From contig NZ_AP018178.1 of assembly GCF_002368195.1 (NCBI RefSeq), positions 6,956,645-7,020,644 on the forward strand: 64,000 bases of DNA, in the 5' to 3' direction. Both the position numbers and the translations under genes were made by a program. Below the pieces are notes generated by a model that searched no databases, was not told the DNA's origin, and saw only the letters and a program-made list of their open reading frames with translations. The DNA comes from Calothrix sp. NIES-2100. Lineage in GTDB: Bacteria; Cyanobacteriota; Cyanobacteriia; Cyanobacteriales; Nostocaceae. This document shows positions 26,164 to 35,587 of the stretch, one piece after another; the first letter of the stretch is position 1; each line of letters begins with the position of its first letter.

Positions 26164-27180
26164 ATGGAAAAGTTCATTTTCCCAGATTTATATTGCCCAT
26201 TTCCATATCAGATCAATAAGTATGCTGATATTCTAGAGGGCAATGGTATCGAATGGCTACTTCGCTTCAATCTTTTAGCAAATGAATCATCTTATCGACG
26301 TTTCTGCAAATCAAACTTTTATTTACTAGTTGCCGGTGCGTATCCTTTTTGCGAACTTGAAGAAATTAACATTGCAAATGACCTGTTCAGCTGGCTGTTT
26401 ATTTGGGATGACCAATGCGATATGTCAGATTTAGGTGAAAAACCTGAAGTTTTAGAAACTTATCACAAAAGATTTATTGAAATATTAAATGGGGCTGAAC
26501 TAACCAGCAATGATATATCCCTCACTTATGCCCTAGCTGACTTAAGAAAGCGGATGCTGAAAATAGCAAAAGTAGAATGGTTCCAACACTTTATCCAGAG
26601 TTTTCAGGGATATTTTGACGGATGTGTGCAGGAAGCAGCTAACCGGGAAAAGGGAATCACACCTGATATTGATACTTATATCAAAATACGTAGCTTAAGT
26701 TCAGCGGGCGATATTACCGTTGAACTGATTGAATTTTGCAATCATTTGATGATTCCCGATGCTTTACGCCAGCACGACATCGTCAAAAAACTCAAAGAGA
26801 TGACAATTAATATTCTTGCTTGGTGTAACGATATTTTCTCAGTTCCCAGAGAAATGGCAAGTGATGATGTTCATAATCTAGTACTTGTACTACATTATCA
26901 GCAACAACTTCCTCTAGATGTAGCAATCAAGCGTGCTGCTGAAATCCACGATCAAGAAATACAAGCCATGATGAATTTAGAATTATCTCTGCCATCTTTT
27001 GGCAAAGAATTAGACGCTGAAGTCGAACAATATATATTAGGAATGCATAGCTGGATACGTGGCAACCTCGATTGGTATTTTCAATCTCATCGCTATCAGA
27101 ATAATGAAAAACTAGAGTTGGTTAAATCTTCAGTTGAACTGCAAATTTCCAATCAGGATATTTCGCAGGAAGCAGCTTAA
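26164..27180 (+). CDS. class I sesquiterpene synthase
   Basis: A 338-residue class I terpene cyclase of the bacterial type, likely acting on farnesyl diphosphate. The metal motif is D82-D83-x-x-D86 (WDDQCDMSD). The NSE triad is N222, S226, E230 in NDIFSVPRE. Arg176 is the probable pyrophosphate sensor and the C-terminal RY pair is in QSHRY. AGAGGA precedes the ATG. The P450 partner follows 115 bases later. Nostoc PCC 7120 and N. punctiforme have similar synthase-P450 pairs making germacrene A or a selinene; the product here cannot be read from sequence. Confidence 0.9.
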   Translation: MEKFIFPDLYCPFPYQINKYADILEGNGIEWLLRFNLLANESSYRRFCKSNFYLLVAGAYPFCELEEINIANDLFSWLFIWDDQCDMSDLGEKPEVLETYHKRFIEILNGAELTSNDISLTYALADLRKRMLKIAKVEWFQHFIQSFQGYFDGCVQEAANREKGITPDIDTYIKIRSLSSAGDITVELIEFCNHLMIPDALRQHDIVKKLKEMTINILAWCNDIFSVPREMASDDVHNLVLVLHYQQQLPLDVAIKRAAEIHDQEIQAMMNLELSLPSFGKELDAEVEQYILGMHSWIRGNLDWYFQSHRYQNNEKLELVKSSVELQISNQDISQEAA

Positions 27181-27295
27181 TCAAGATTTATACCATTGCC
27201 GTTAATAATTAATACCAATGACCAAAATAACCCCTAGCCAAAGGGGGTTATTCCATCTCAAATATTGCAAGTTGATTTCGTTAGGTAAAATTTAG

Positions 27296-28687
27296 ATGCC
27301 GTTACCAAATCCTCTTCCGATTCCCTCTTTAATTCAAAAGCTTCAATGGATAGTTGATCCTGTTCAATACCTGAAAAAGGCAGCCAAAAAATATCCGGAT
27401 ATTTTTACTGCTGATATAGTTGGTTATGGTTGTCCAGTAGTCTTTGTAAATCATCCGCAGGTAATTCGGGAAGTTTTTATCAATGATAGGAAAAAGTTTG
27501 CAGCTCTCGGTGAAGCTAACAACGTTTTTGAACCATTAATTGGAAATACTTCAACGATTATGTTAGACGGCGATCGCCACAAACAACGGCGACAACTTTT
27601 GATGCCTCCTTTTCACGGAGAGCGAATGCGAGCTTATGGTTCTTTAATTTACAATATTACTGAAAAGGTTTTTAGCCAGTTACCTCTAAACAAATCTTTC
27701 TCAGCTCGTAATGTAGTACAAGAAATATCGCTGCTAGTCATCTTAGAGGCTGTCTTTGGCTTACATGAAGGAAAGCGCTACTGTGCGCTTAAGCAATTAT
27801 TGGCTTTGATGATGGATGTCTTTAAGTCACCACTAACTTCTAGCTTCCTCTTAGTACCCTTTTTGCAGAAAGATTTAGGCCTTTGGAGTCCTTGGGGAAG
27901 GTTTCTGCACCAACGGCAGCGAATTGATCAATTACTTTACGCTGAAATTCGTGAGCGCCGGGAACAGTCAGATCCCAATCGCATCGATATCCTTTCGTTG
28001 CTGATGTCAGCTAAGGATGAGACGGGCAACTCTATGACTGATCAAGAGTTGCGTGATGAGTTAATAACGCTTTTGTTGGCAGGATATGAAACTACTTCAA
28101 CGGCAATAGCTTGGGCATTATATTGGATTCATTACAAGCCGGAAATTCGTGAAAAATTACTACAAGAACTTCATACCCTGGGTGATTATCCAGACCCCAT
28201 GAATATTGTCCGGCTACCTTACCTGACCAATGTCATTAATGAAACTCTGCGGATATACCCTGTTTTAATGGCAACCCTACCTAGAGTAGTGCAGGAACCT
28301 GTTGAATTACTAGGACATCCTATAGAACCTGGCACGGTAATAGTTGGTGGCATTTATCTCACTCATCGCCGTGAGAGTTTATATCCAAACCCTGAGGAAT
28401 TTCAGCCAGAGCGATTTCTAGATCGCCAATTTTCTCCTTATGAATATATGCCCTTTGGTGCTGGTGTTCGTCGTTGTATCGGTGAAGCTTTGGCAGTATT
28501 TGAGATGAAATTAGTATTAGCAACAATTTTATCTGGCTATCAACTAGAGCTAGAAAGTAGTCAACCTGAAAAAGCTCAACGTCGAGGCGTTACCCTTGCG
28601 CCTGCTAATGCAGTCAAGATGGTAATTAAGGGGCGGCGTGTGCGTCAAAAATCGCTAATACCTATGGCAACTACAACCGCTCCTTAG
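27296..28687 (+). CDS. cytochrome P450, probably CYP110 family
   Basis: A 463-residue soluble P450. The I-helix is AGYETTSTAIAW (from 262), the ExxR motif is ETLR (316-319), and the haem loop is FGAGVRRCIGEA with Cys394. PERF lies at 371-374. It lacks a membrane anchor, as cyanobacterial CYP110 enzymes do. Its place behind the terpene synthase implies oxidation of that enzyme's product, using ferredoxin electrons. It ends 13 bases from the end of the convergent kinase gene. Confidence 0.9.
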   Translation: MPLPNPLPIPSLIQKLQWIVDPVQYLKKAAKKYPDIFTADIVGYGCPVVFVNHPQVIREVFINDRKKFAALGEANNVFEPLIGNTSTIMLDGDRHKQRRQLLMPPFHGERMRAYGSLIYNITEKVFSQLPLNKSFSARNVVQEISLLVILEAVFGLHEGKRYCALKQLLALMMDVFKSPLTSSFLLVPFLQKDLGLWSPWGRFLHQRQRIDQLLYAEIRERREQSDPNRIDILSLLMSAKDETGNSMTDQELRDELITLLLAGYETTSTAIAWALYWIHYKPEIREKLLQELHTLGDYPDPMNIVRLPYLTNVINETLRIYPVLMATLPRVVQEPVELLGHPIEPGTVIVGGIYLTHRRESLYPNPEEFQPERFLDRQFSPYEYMPFGAGVRRCIGEALAVFEMKLVLATILSGYQLELESSQPEKAQRRGVTLAPANAVKMVIKGRRVRQKSLIPMATTTAP

Positions 28688-28700
28688 TCTAGTCGTCTCA

Positions 28701-31700
28701 TTACTGGATTGGGATCTCAATCACAAATTCAGTTCCTTCTTGGGGGGTAGAATCACAGGTTAACTGACCTCTATGTTTATCCACAATAATCTGATAGCTA
28801 ATAGATAATCCCAACCCCGTACCACTACCGACTGGTTTAGTAGTAAAAAATGGGTCAAAGATTTTCTTCCTCACTGCTTCTGTCATCCCAGAACCGTTAT
28901 CAGCAATGCGAATCCGCAGGGTATTCGCGCCTACTAGGTCAGTAGAAATGCAAATCTGTGGTTTAGTCAATGTTTCAGTATCTTTTACTATTGACTGCGA
29001 TGCACTGAGCTTGTCGAAGTGTTGACTATTGGCTAATGAATCTTCCAAAGCATCGATTGCATTATTCAAAATATTCATAAATACCTGATTAAGTTGACCA
29101 GGATAACAACTTACTTCGGGGATTTTTGCATATTCTTTGATGACTTCTATTTCCGGACGGTCGCACTTTTCTTGTAGTCGGTGCTGCAAAATCATTAAGG
29201 TGTTTTCAATACCTTCATGAATATCAACAGCCTTCATTTCCGACTCATCCAGGCGGGAGAAATTGCGTAAGCCTAAAACAATATTCCGGATGCGTGAACT
29301 GCCAATTTTCATGGAATCGAGAACTTTGGGCAAGTCTTCCGCTAAGAAATCAACATCAATTTCTGCTGCTTTTTCCTCAATTAAATCTGAGGGATTGGTG
29401 CATTCATACTGATACATAGCAAGTAAATTTAGCAAATCTTTGACATATTCACTCACATGATTAACATTGCCATGAATAAAGTTGATAGGGTTATTAATTT
29501 CATGAGCAATTCCTGCCACCATTTGACCCAAAGAAGACATTTTTTCACTTTGAATTAATTGGGTTTGGGTGCGTTTTACGTCTTCCAGAGCTTGTTGCAA
29601 GTGTTGATTTTTGTTGTGCAGTTCTTGTGTTCTAATTTCTACTTTTTCTTCCAAGTTTTGATTCGCTTGGGCTAAATTCTTGTAGAGAATAGCATTCTCT
29701 AGGGAGATTGCTGCTTGAGTAGTGAGGAGTTTCAAGACTTCGACGCGATCGCGTGTAAATGCTCCCGTAGTTAGATGATTTTCCAGGTAAATAATCCCCA
29801 ACAATTTACCTTGATTGATAATTGGAATACACAAGAGGCTCTTAGGCTTCTCAAGAATAATGTAGCGATCGCCTGCTAAGAAAGTAACAGTCTGAGCATC
29901 ATCAACAACAAAGACTTCTTTAGTGCGTTTAACATATTGGATCAACGTAATGGGAACATCTTTGCTAGACTCCACACCAATTGACGGAAACTGTGTAGAG
30001 ATGGGCTTAACAGTTGAACTGGAACTAACAGCAATGACGCTTAATTCCAACTTATCACCCTCATTCAAAATGAAAGCAGATTTAGAGGCTCCGGCATTCT
30101 CCATCACAACCTGCATTAATCTAGAAAGTAGTTGTTCCATCTCAATTTCTCCAGAGAGTGCTTGAGAGGCTTTGATCGCAGATGCTAAATCCAGCGAGTC
30201 GGAAATACTTGTTTTAGAACCGATGACTGTTCGCTGACTACTTCGGTTTGATAGGGATTGAGAAGTAGAAGTGGAAATTTTGTCACTTATTTGCAGGCTG
30301 AGTTTTTCTTGCTGAAGTACAGATGCAAGTAATTGGGGATAGCGTTTTGCCAAATCATCAACTTTAGCTTTTGCTCCCCAGCGCATGTAGCAATAATAAG
30401 CATCGGTGAGATAGGTTTGGGCTATTTTCTCTTTACCCCATTCGAGATAGAATCTAGCAGCCAGTTCATTAGCGAGGGCTTCTTCATTAATGTACTCGTT
30501 TTCTTGAGCAAGATTAATGGCGCGATCATACGCATCCATTGCTTCAAGATATTGATCAATAACGCGGTGCTGCTCAGCCTCTACAAGATAATATTTATGC
30601 AAATAATTCATTGGGGCGAAGTGTGCCCAGCGTTGTATCTGTTCTTGATTGGTTTGTACTCTATCAAGAATGCGCTTTTGCTCATCTAAAATACCATCAG
30701 AATACACCGCAAGCTGTGCTAGAGAATCATAAAAATAGAAAAGAGGGATATGTAGTTGTCCTGTACCACTATCTAAATACTTTTCTGCTAGGGTGGCATT
30801 TTCAATTGCTTGACGGAAATTCTGAAATAGATAACACAGATGTAGTTTGCTGACATATAAATGCAAAAGCCCGATTCCATCCTTGGTTTCTAAATGAAGC
30901 GGTAGCATTTTCTCTTCATCGTATGCTTCACCGACTAAACGACAGGGATCTTCCACAGATCCTAGTAAATTTAAAACGCTTTGGCGATAGATTTCATTCC
31001 ATTTAAACGCTCTTTCTTGCTTGATTTTACCAATAGCATTGCTGTAAGTTATGATCTCACGTTCCAATCCTGTCAATTCTCTACCTATGAAATAACAGGA
31101 GAGCGAATAAAACTGGATAGCAATGGCGGCAAATTCTAAATCTCCCGTTTCCAGTCCGACAGAATAAGTTTCCAGTAAAGGTTTTAAAATTTCTCTAGGA
31201 TGCTCCTTCCAATGCCGGATACCTCCATTAAATACCTCCATAACTTTTGCTTGAACTTCTCTAGCATTGCATTTCGTCAATAGACTCAAAGCTAATTTGC
31301 CAAAATTATAGCCAGACTCAATATCTTTGACTGCGTTGCAAAGGATCATCCCATACAGAACGTATGCAAAAGCAGACAATGGAGCATTACCATGTTTGCG
31401 TGATAAGTTGATTTGTTTAAGGACAATTAGGGGGAATAATTCAGGACTTACTGAATAGGCAAAAAAAAGTGCATGGGATAGAATACGCATAATTGCCTGC
31501 GGAGTAACTTCGGTCATTTCTGGTAGGTAAATTAATTCTTCAATCTGCTTTCCAGCCATATTTGACATTACTTCGGTCATTGCTAACTGAACATCAGACG
31601 GACTGGGATTTTCAGGAAAATCTACCCCCAATTTTTTCAGCACATTTAGTGCCGTTGTGATAGCTTCTAGTGCTTGATTTCGCGCTCCATAGGCTTTAAT

Positions 31701-34322
31701 TTTAACTTCATAAACTTTTATTTTTTCTAGTAATGTTTTCGCTTTTGCCAAAACTACTTCTATTAATTCCTCCATCTGCTCAAATTCACCAGCCAAGTAT
31801 GCTGCTTCTGCTGCTGTTTCATACAAAGCTAGGGTTAAATCATATTTGTTATCCCAACTATCATCAGTTAGTAATCCGATGCCAATATTTAAATAATTAA
31901 GCGCAGATGAATAAGCTGTTGAAGCCAAGGCTTTACGTCCAGCAGTTAGATTCATCTCAGCTAAATGCTCGCGTTTAGACTGGTTAGTAATTAGCTCTAA
32001 TGCAATATTGAACTGATTAACCAACTCAAAAATCTTTTCTTCTCGTTCGGCAATGGGGATATTACCTAATAACAACAGTCCAATTTTTAAATGAATTGGC
32101 TTTCTTTGAGCTACCGGAATTAAAGAATAGGCTGCTTGCTGTACCCGGTCATGTACAAATTTATATTTAGGAAATTGGAAATCTGGAATTTGTAAATGCT
32201 GCCCTCGCTGATGATCGTTTATTACCGAATCATCCTCATCCTGAAATAACTTATAAGCATCATTCTGAGCTAAAACTAACCCTTCCCGTAATGCAGGTAA
32301 TAAGTCTAATGATGTATCCAGGGTTGATTTTTCATGGACGATCGCCAGATTTTTTAAGTCAAATTCATTGCCCATACATGCTGCTAACATCAAGACTTTT
32401 TGAGTATGTATTGGCAATTTTTCTATTTGGATTGCCATGAATTTGACAACATCATCGGTTAGAGATAATGTTTTGATTTTGACAAAATCGTACTGCCAAA
32501 ATCCACCATTAAAGTTGAACTTAATCAAATTGTCATCATGCAAGCTATTCAGAAATTGATTGCTAAAAAAGGGATTACCTTTAGTTTTGGCAAACACCAT
32601 TTGACTGAGAGGAGCAGCAACTGATTCTTGACAATGAAGAGTATCAGCAATCAAATTGTTTAAATCACTTTGAGTTAAAGGTGCCAAATTAATAGTATTA
32701 ATTGCTACTCCCGTTTTCTCAATCTCTTGTAGTTTTAAATAAAGTGGGTGTGCATTTGAGACTTCATTATCTCGATACGCACCAATTAGCAGCATTCCAC
32801 CAGAAATTTCTGCTGGCTTTCCAGACTCACCTACAAGTTGGGAAGATTTATTTTCATTTACTAATAGTTGAATGAATTTTAAGGAAGTCACATCTGCCCA
32901 CTGCAAGTCATCTAAAAAAATTACCAGAGGATGCTTTTTTGTTGCGAATAATTGGATGAATCTCTGGAATAATAAATTGAAGCGATTTTGGGCGGCGCTA
33001 CCAGAAAGTGCGGTCACTTCAGGTTGCTTACCAATAATTAGTTCTAGTTCGGGAATGACATCAGTAATTACTTGACTTTGTTCACCCAATGCTGACAAGA
33101 TTTTGGTTTTCCATTGTTGAATTTTGGCATCAGTTTCACTGAGTAATTGCCCAATTAAATCGCGAAAGGCTTGTACTAATCCTGATAAAGGTATGTCACG
33201 CTGGAACTGATCAAATTTCCCCTTGATGAAATAACTACGCTGCCGGACAATTGGTTTATGAACTTCATTCACTACAGCAGTTTTACCAATTCCAGAGAAA
33301 CCTGTGACTAATACCATTTCCGTTGTACCACCTGCGACTCTTTCAAAAGCAGCAAGTAGGGTTTCTACTTCTTGTTGACGACCATAGAGTTTTTCGGGAA
33401 TGAGGAAATGGTCGGAAAAATCGCGCACTCCCAACTCAAAGGCGGGAATCGTTCCCGTATCTTCCCACAAATAGCGACACTTTTCTAAGTCATGCTTCAG
33501 CCCTTGTGTACTTTGATAGCGGTCTTCGGCATTTTTTGCCATCAGCTTACCGACGATCAAAGACAACATTTGCGGTATATTAGAGTTAATTTGGTTGGCT
33601 TGTGGCGGTTCTTTGGCAATGTGGCAATAAACTAACTCCATCGGGTCAGTTGTATTGAAGGGTAACTGTCCGGTGAGAAGTTCAAAGAAGGTAACACCCA
33701 AAGAATAAAAATCGGTACGGTAGTCGATACCTCGGTTCATTCTTCCCGTTTGTTCGGGAGAAATGTAAGCCAAGGTTCCTTCCAAGACGTTGGGATTGGT
33801 CAGGAATTGAATTTCTCTAGGTAAAAGGGTAGCAAGACTGAAGTCAATGACTCTAATCTCCCCTGTATCGGGGTGAATTAGGATGTTGGCGGGTTTGATA
33901 TCTTTGTGAATAATGCGATCGCGATGTAACCCTTCCAAGATGGATGTAATTTCGATGGCGATAGAAAAAAACTCATCAAGAGAAACAGAATTTTCTGCTG
34001 TTTTCAGATGAGAAAATTGCCATTCTTTGAGGGAAATACCGCCAAAGTCTTCCATAACTAAGGCATAACCGTTACGATACTTTTCTAAGTTTAAGGGTTT
34101 GACTATACCGGTTAGGTCGAGGTTTTTGGTGATGTTATATTGATTGCGGAATTGAGCAATTTCAGCGAATGTAGGATATTCATTCTGCATCAGTTTGATG
34201 ACGACTCTTTTGTGGTCTTTTTCTCTAATACCCCGATAAACAACGGTTTTACTACCTGAGTAAATTTGTTCTGTAATGCGATAGCCGACAATATGATTTA
34301 TTGTATTGCTTAATACGGACAT
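28701..34322 (-). CDS. Ser/Thr kinase - ATPase - GAF - histidine kinase fusion (HstK type)
   Basis: An 1873-residue dual kinase. The Ser/Thr kinase (about 11-280) has Lys43, HKDIKPAN (139-146) and DFS in place of DFG (160-162). A large ATPase follows with Walker A GFSGIGKT (341-348) and FLDDLQWAD. A TPR-like helical region spans about 700-1330, a GAF domain about 1395-1550, a coiled coil about 1555-1595, His1607 in GIAHEINNPINF, and a C-terminal ATPase with GSGTGLGLSIS. Such fusions are the HstK group of filamentous cyanobacteria. Convergent with the P450; a similar kinase gene accompanies terpene clusters in Nostoc. Confidence 0.9.
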   Translation of the reverse strand: MSVLSNTINHIVGYRITEQIYSGSKTVVYRGIREKDHKRVVIKLMQNEYPTFAEIAQFRNQYNITKNLDLTGIVKPLNLEKYRNGYALVMEDFGGISLKEWQFSHLKTAENSVSLDEFFSIAIEITSILEGLHRDRIIHKDIKPANILIHPDTGEIRVIDFSLATLLPREIQFLTNPNVLEGTLAYISPEQTGRMNRGIDYRTDFYSLGVTFFELLTGQLPFNTTDPMELVYCHIAKEPPQANQINSNIPQMLSLIVGKLMAKNAEDRYQSTQGLKHDLEKCRYLWEDTGTIPAFELGVRDFSDHFLIPEKLYGRQQEVETLLAAFERVAGGTTEMVLVTGFSGIGKTAVVNEVHKPIVRQRSYFIKGKFDQFQRDIPLSGLVQAFRDLIGQLLSETDAKIQQWKTKILSALGEQSQVITDVIPELELIIGKQPEVTALSGSAAQNRFNLLFQRFIQLFATKKHPLVIFLDDLQWADVTSLKFIQLLVNENKSSQLVGESGKPAEISGGMLLIGAYRDNEVSNAHPLYLKLQEIEKTGVAINTINLAPLTQSDLNNLIADTLHCQESVAAPLSQMVFAKTKGNPFFSNQFLNSLHDDNLIKFNFNGGFWQYDFVKIKTLSLTDDVVKFMAIQIEKLPIHTQKVLMLAACMGNEFDLKNLAIVHEKSTLDTSLDLLPALREGLVLAQNDAYKLFQDEDDSVINDHQRGQHLQIPDFQFPKYKFVHDRVQQAAYSLIPVAQRKPIHLKIGLLLLGNIPIAEREEKIFELVNQFNIALELITNQSKREHLAEMNLTAGRKALASTAYSSALNYLNIGIGLLTDDSWDNKYDLTLALYETAAEAAYLAGEFEQMEELIEVVLAKAKTLLEKIKVYEVKIKAYGARNQALEAITTALNVLKKLGVDFPENPSPSDVQLAMTEVMSNMAGKQIEELIYLPEMTEVTPQAIMRILSHALFFAYSVSPELFPLIVLKQINLSRKHGNAPLSAFAYVLYGMILCNAVKDIESGYNFGKLALSLLTKCNAREVQAKVMEVFNGGIRHWKEHPREILKPLLETYSVGLETGDLEFAAIAIQFYSLSCYFIGRELTGLEREIITYSNAIGKIKQERAFKWNEIYRQSVLNLLGSVEDPCRLVGEAYDEEKMLPLHLETKDGIGLLHLYVSKLHLCYLFQNFRQAIENATLAEKYLDSGTGQLHIPLFYFYDSLAQLAVYSDGILDEQKRILDRVQTNQEQIQRWAHFAPMNYLHKYYLVEAEQHRVIDQYLEAMDAYDRAINLAQENEYINEEALANELAARFYLEWGKEKIAQTYLTDAYYCYMRWGAKAKVDDLAKRYPQLLASVLQQEKLSLQISDKISTSTSQSLSNRSSQRTVIGSKTSISDSLDLASAIKASQALSGEIEMEQLLSRLMQVVMENAGASKSAFILNEGDKLELSVIAVSSSSTVKPISTQFPSIGVESSKDVPITLIQYVKRTKEVFVVDDAQTVTFLAGDRYIILEKPKSLLCIPIINQGKLLGIIYLENHLTTGAFTRDRVEVLKLLTTQAAISLENAILYKNLAQANQNLEEKVEIRTQELHNKNQHLQQALEDVKRTQTQLIQSEKMSSLGQMVAGIAHEINNPINFIHGNVNHVSEYVKDLLNLLAMYQYECTNPSDLIEEKAAEIDVDFLAEDLPKVLDSMKIGSSRIRNIVLGLRNFSRLDESEMKAVDIHEGIENTLMILQHRLQEKCDRPEIEVIKEYAKIPEVSCYPGQLNQVFMNILNNAIDALEDSLANSQHFDKLSASQSIVKDTETLTKPQICISTDLVGANTLRIRIADNGSGMTEAVRKKIFDPFFTTKPVGSGTGLGLSISYQIIVDKHRGQLTCDSTPQEGTEFVIEIPIQ

Positions 34323-34810
34323 TGGACGTTAGTTTTATATACTTGGGTCTAGTTATTATTCCCATGTAACTATAGCGAATATCATGAAAACTTAAAAAAA
34401 TTTCTGGAAAAACACACTTCTTGTGTAACTTAGTAAGTACCACAAGCTACATATAGTTAACTCAGAAGAATTGTCATCCATTAACATAAGTTATTAATTT
34501 AAAATATATTTGCGGGAACTTCCTGATGGGTGTAGTTATTTGATGAAAAAATAGCAGTGCAGGATTGGCTATGTTTGGGAGATACCGCTAGTACCGATAC
34601 GCAAAAGTCACCTTTGTAAGGGTAGGTTTATTTCCGCGCCTAGTGTAATAAGTTTAAATGTTTCAAAAATCACGTAAATTGTTTACAGTCTGGAATCAAT
34701 CATTAAGAATGCGATCGCGCATATCGAGTAAATATACTTAACCCAAACGTAGGAGGTATTTTTACAGGCGATCGTGCGAACCTAGAAAATAACTCATATA
34801 GGATAAAGTT
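34323..34810. other. intergenic region between divergent genes
   Basis: About 490 AT-rich bases that must hold promoters for the giant kinase (leftward) and the small membrane protein (rightward). GCGATCGC sites lie near 34712 and an AGGAGG-like run at 34751-34756. No gene is seen. Confidence 0.5.
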
Positions 34811-35176
34811 ATGGCAAAAGAATCACAAAATAGCCACGAGTCATCCCACGATGTCAGAGTCGCTGCTACCTCAAAAATCTGGGGAACGACAGTAGGAATC
34901 CTCGCATTATGCATTCCGCTTTCAGCAGTTACCAGAAGTGGTGCGATTCTTCCATTAGCTGCTATTGGTGGTGCTGCTGCTGGTACGGTGGCTGTATGGC
35001 GTCCTGATGATAAAAAATCTCAACCTAAATATTTGCAACAACAGCAGATAGAACTTTTAGAAACACGAATAGCGAATTTAGAAACAATTATTAGCAGCAA
35101 TGACTTTGATTTGCAGATGAAATTCAAAAATTTAGAAGCAAGCGAACGCAATCAACAGACACTTCCTGAACATTAA
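34811..35176 (+). CDS. small membrane protein with coiled-coil tail
   Basis: A 121-residue protein not recognised. Two hydrophobic segments (about 26-42 and 46-63; GAILPLAAIGGAAAGTVAVW) form a hairpin. A Gln/Glu-rich coiled coil follows (about 74-112; QQQQIELLETRIANLETIIS). The hydrophilic N-terminus has many Ser and His. Possibly a membrane adaptor or scaffold. Confidence 0.55.
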   Translation: MAKESQNSHESSHDVRVAATSKIWGTTVGILALCIPLSAVTRSGAILPLAAIGGAAAGTVAVWRPDDKKSQPKYLQQQQIELLETRIANLETIISSNDFDLQMKFKNLEASERNQQTLPEH

Positions 35177-35587
35177 GCTTAAAATTTGACTTATCTTCTT
35201 ATTTATACAGATCTGATATCGTATTCACTAGAGCCAGCGACATCAGATAATTTTGACATAAATATAATAGAGTATCACTGCGGCTACCGTTTTTGTCAGC
35301 TGGGAATTGCACTATTCCTTGCTGATGGAAATGTTTCCATCGAAACAGTATGTGGTTCTTTATTATAGTTAGAATGGTCTGACATCAACGAACTCTCTAT
35401 ACCTCAGCCATATCAGTTTATGGTATGTTAAGGCTCTGCTCTAGGTGTATCTTTACCGTGAATGCATGGTTAATCATGTATTCTATTTGACTGTTAGGAT
35501 TACTGAAATTTAATCAATCAAGATGATTAACTTTCCTTCATTGTATTGGTATAGGTTACCTTAGGTATGCAATAGTGTGCGGCTCTA
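35177..35587. other. intergenic region
   Basis: AT-rich, with a frame at 35186-35368 that has no protein-like character. It contains a near-palindromic GGAAATGTTTCCATCGAAAC near 35328. Nothing else is recognisable. Confidence 0.45.

Noticed and set aside
35186..35368. 60-residue frame after the small coiled-coil protein gene
   Set aside because: No ribosome site, no hydrophobic or domain pattern, and AT-rich context.
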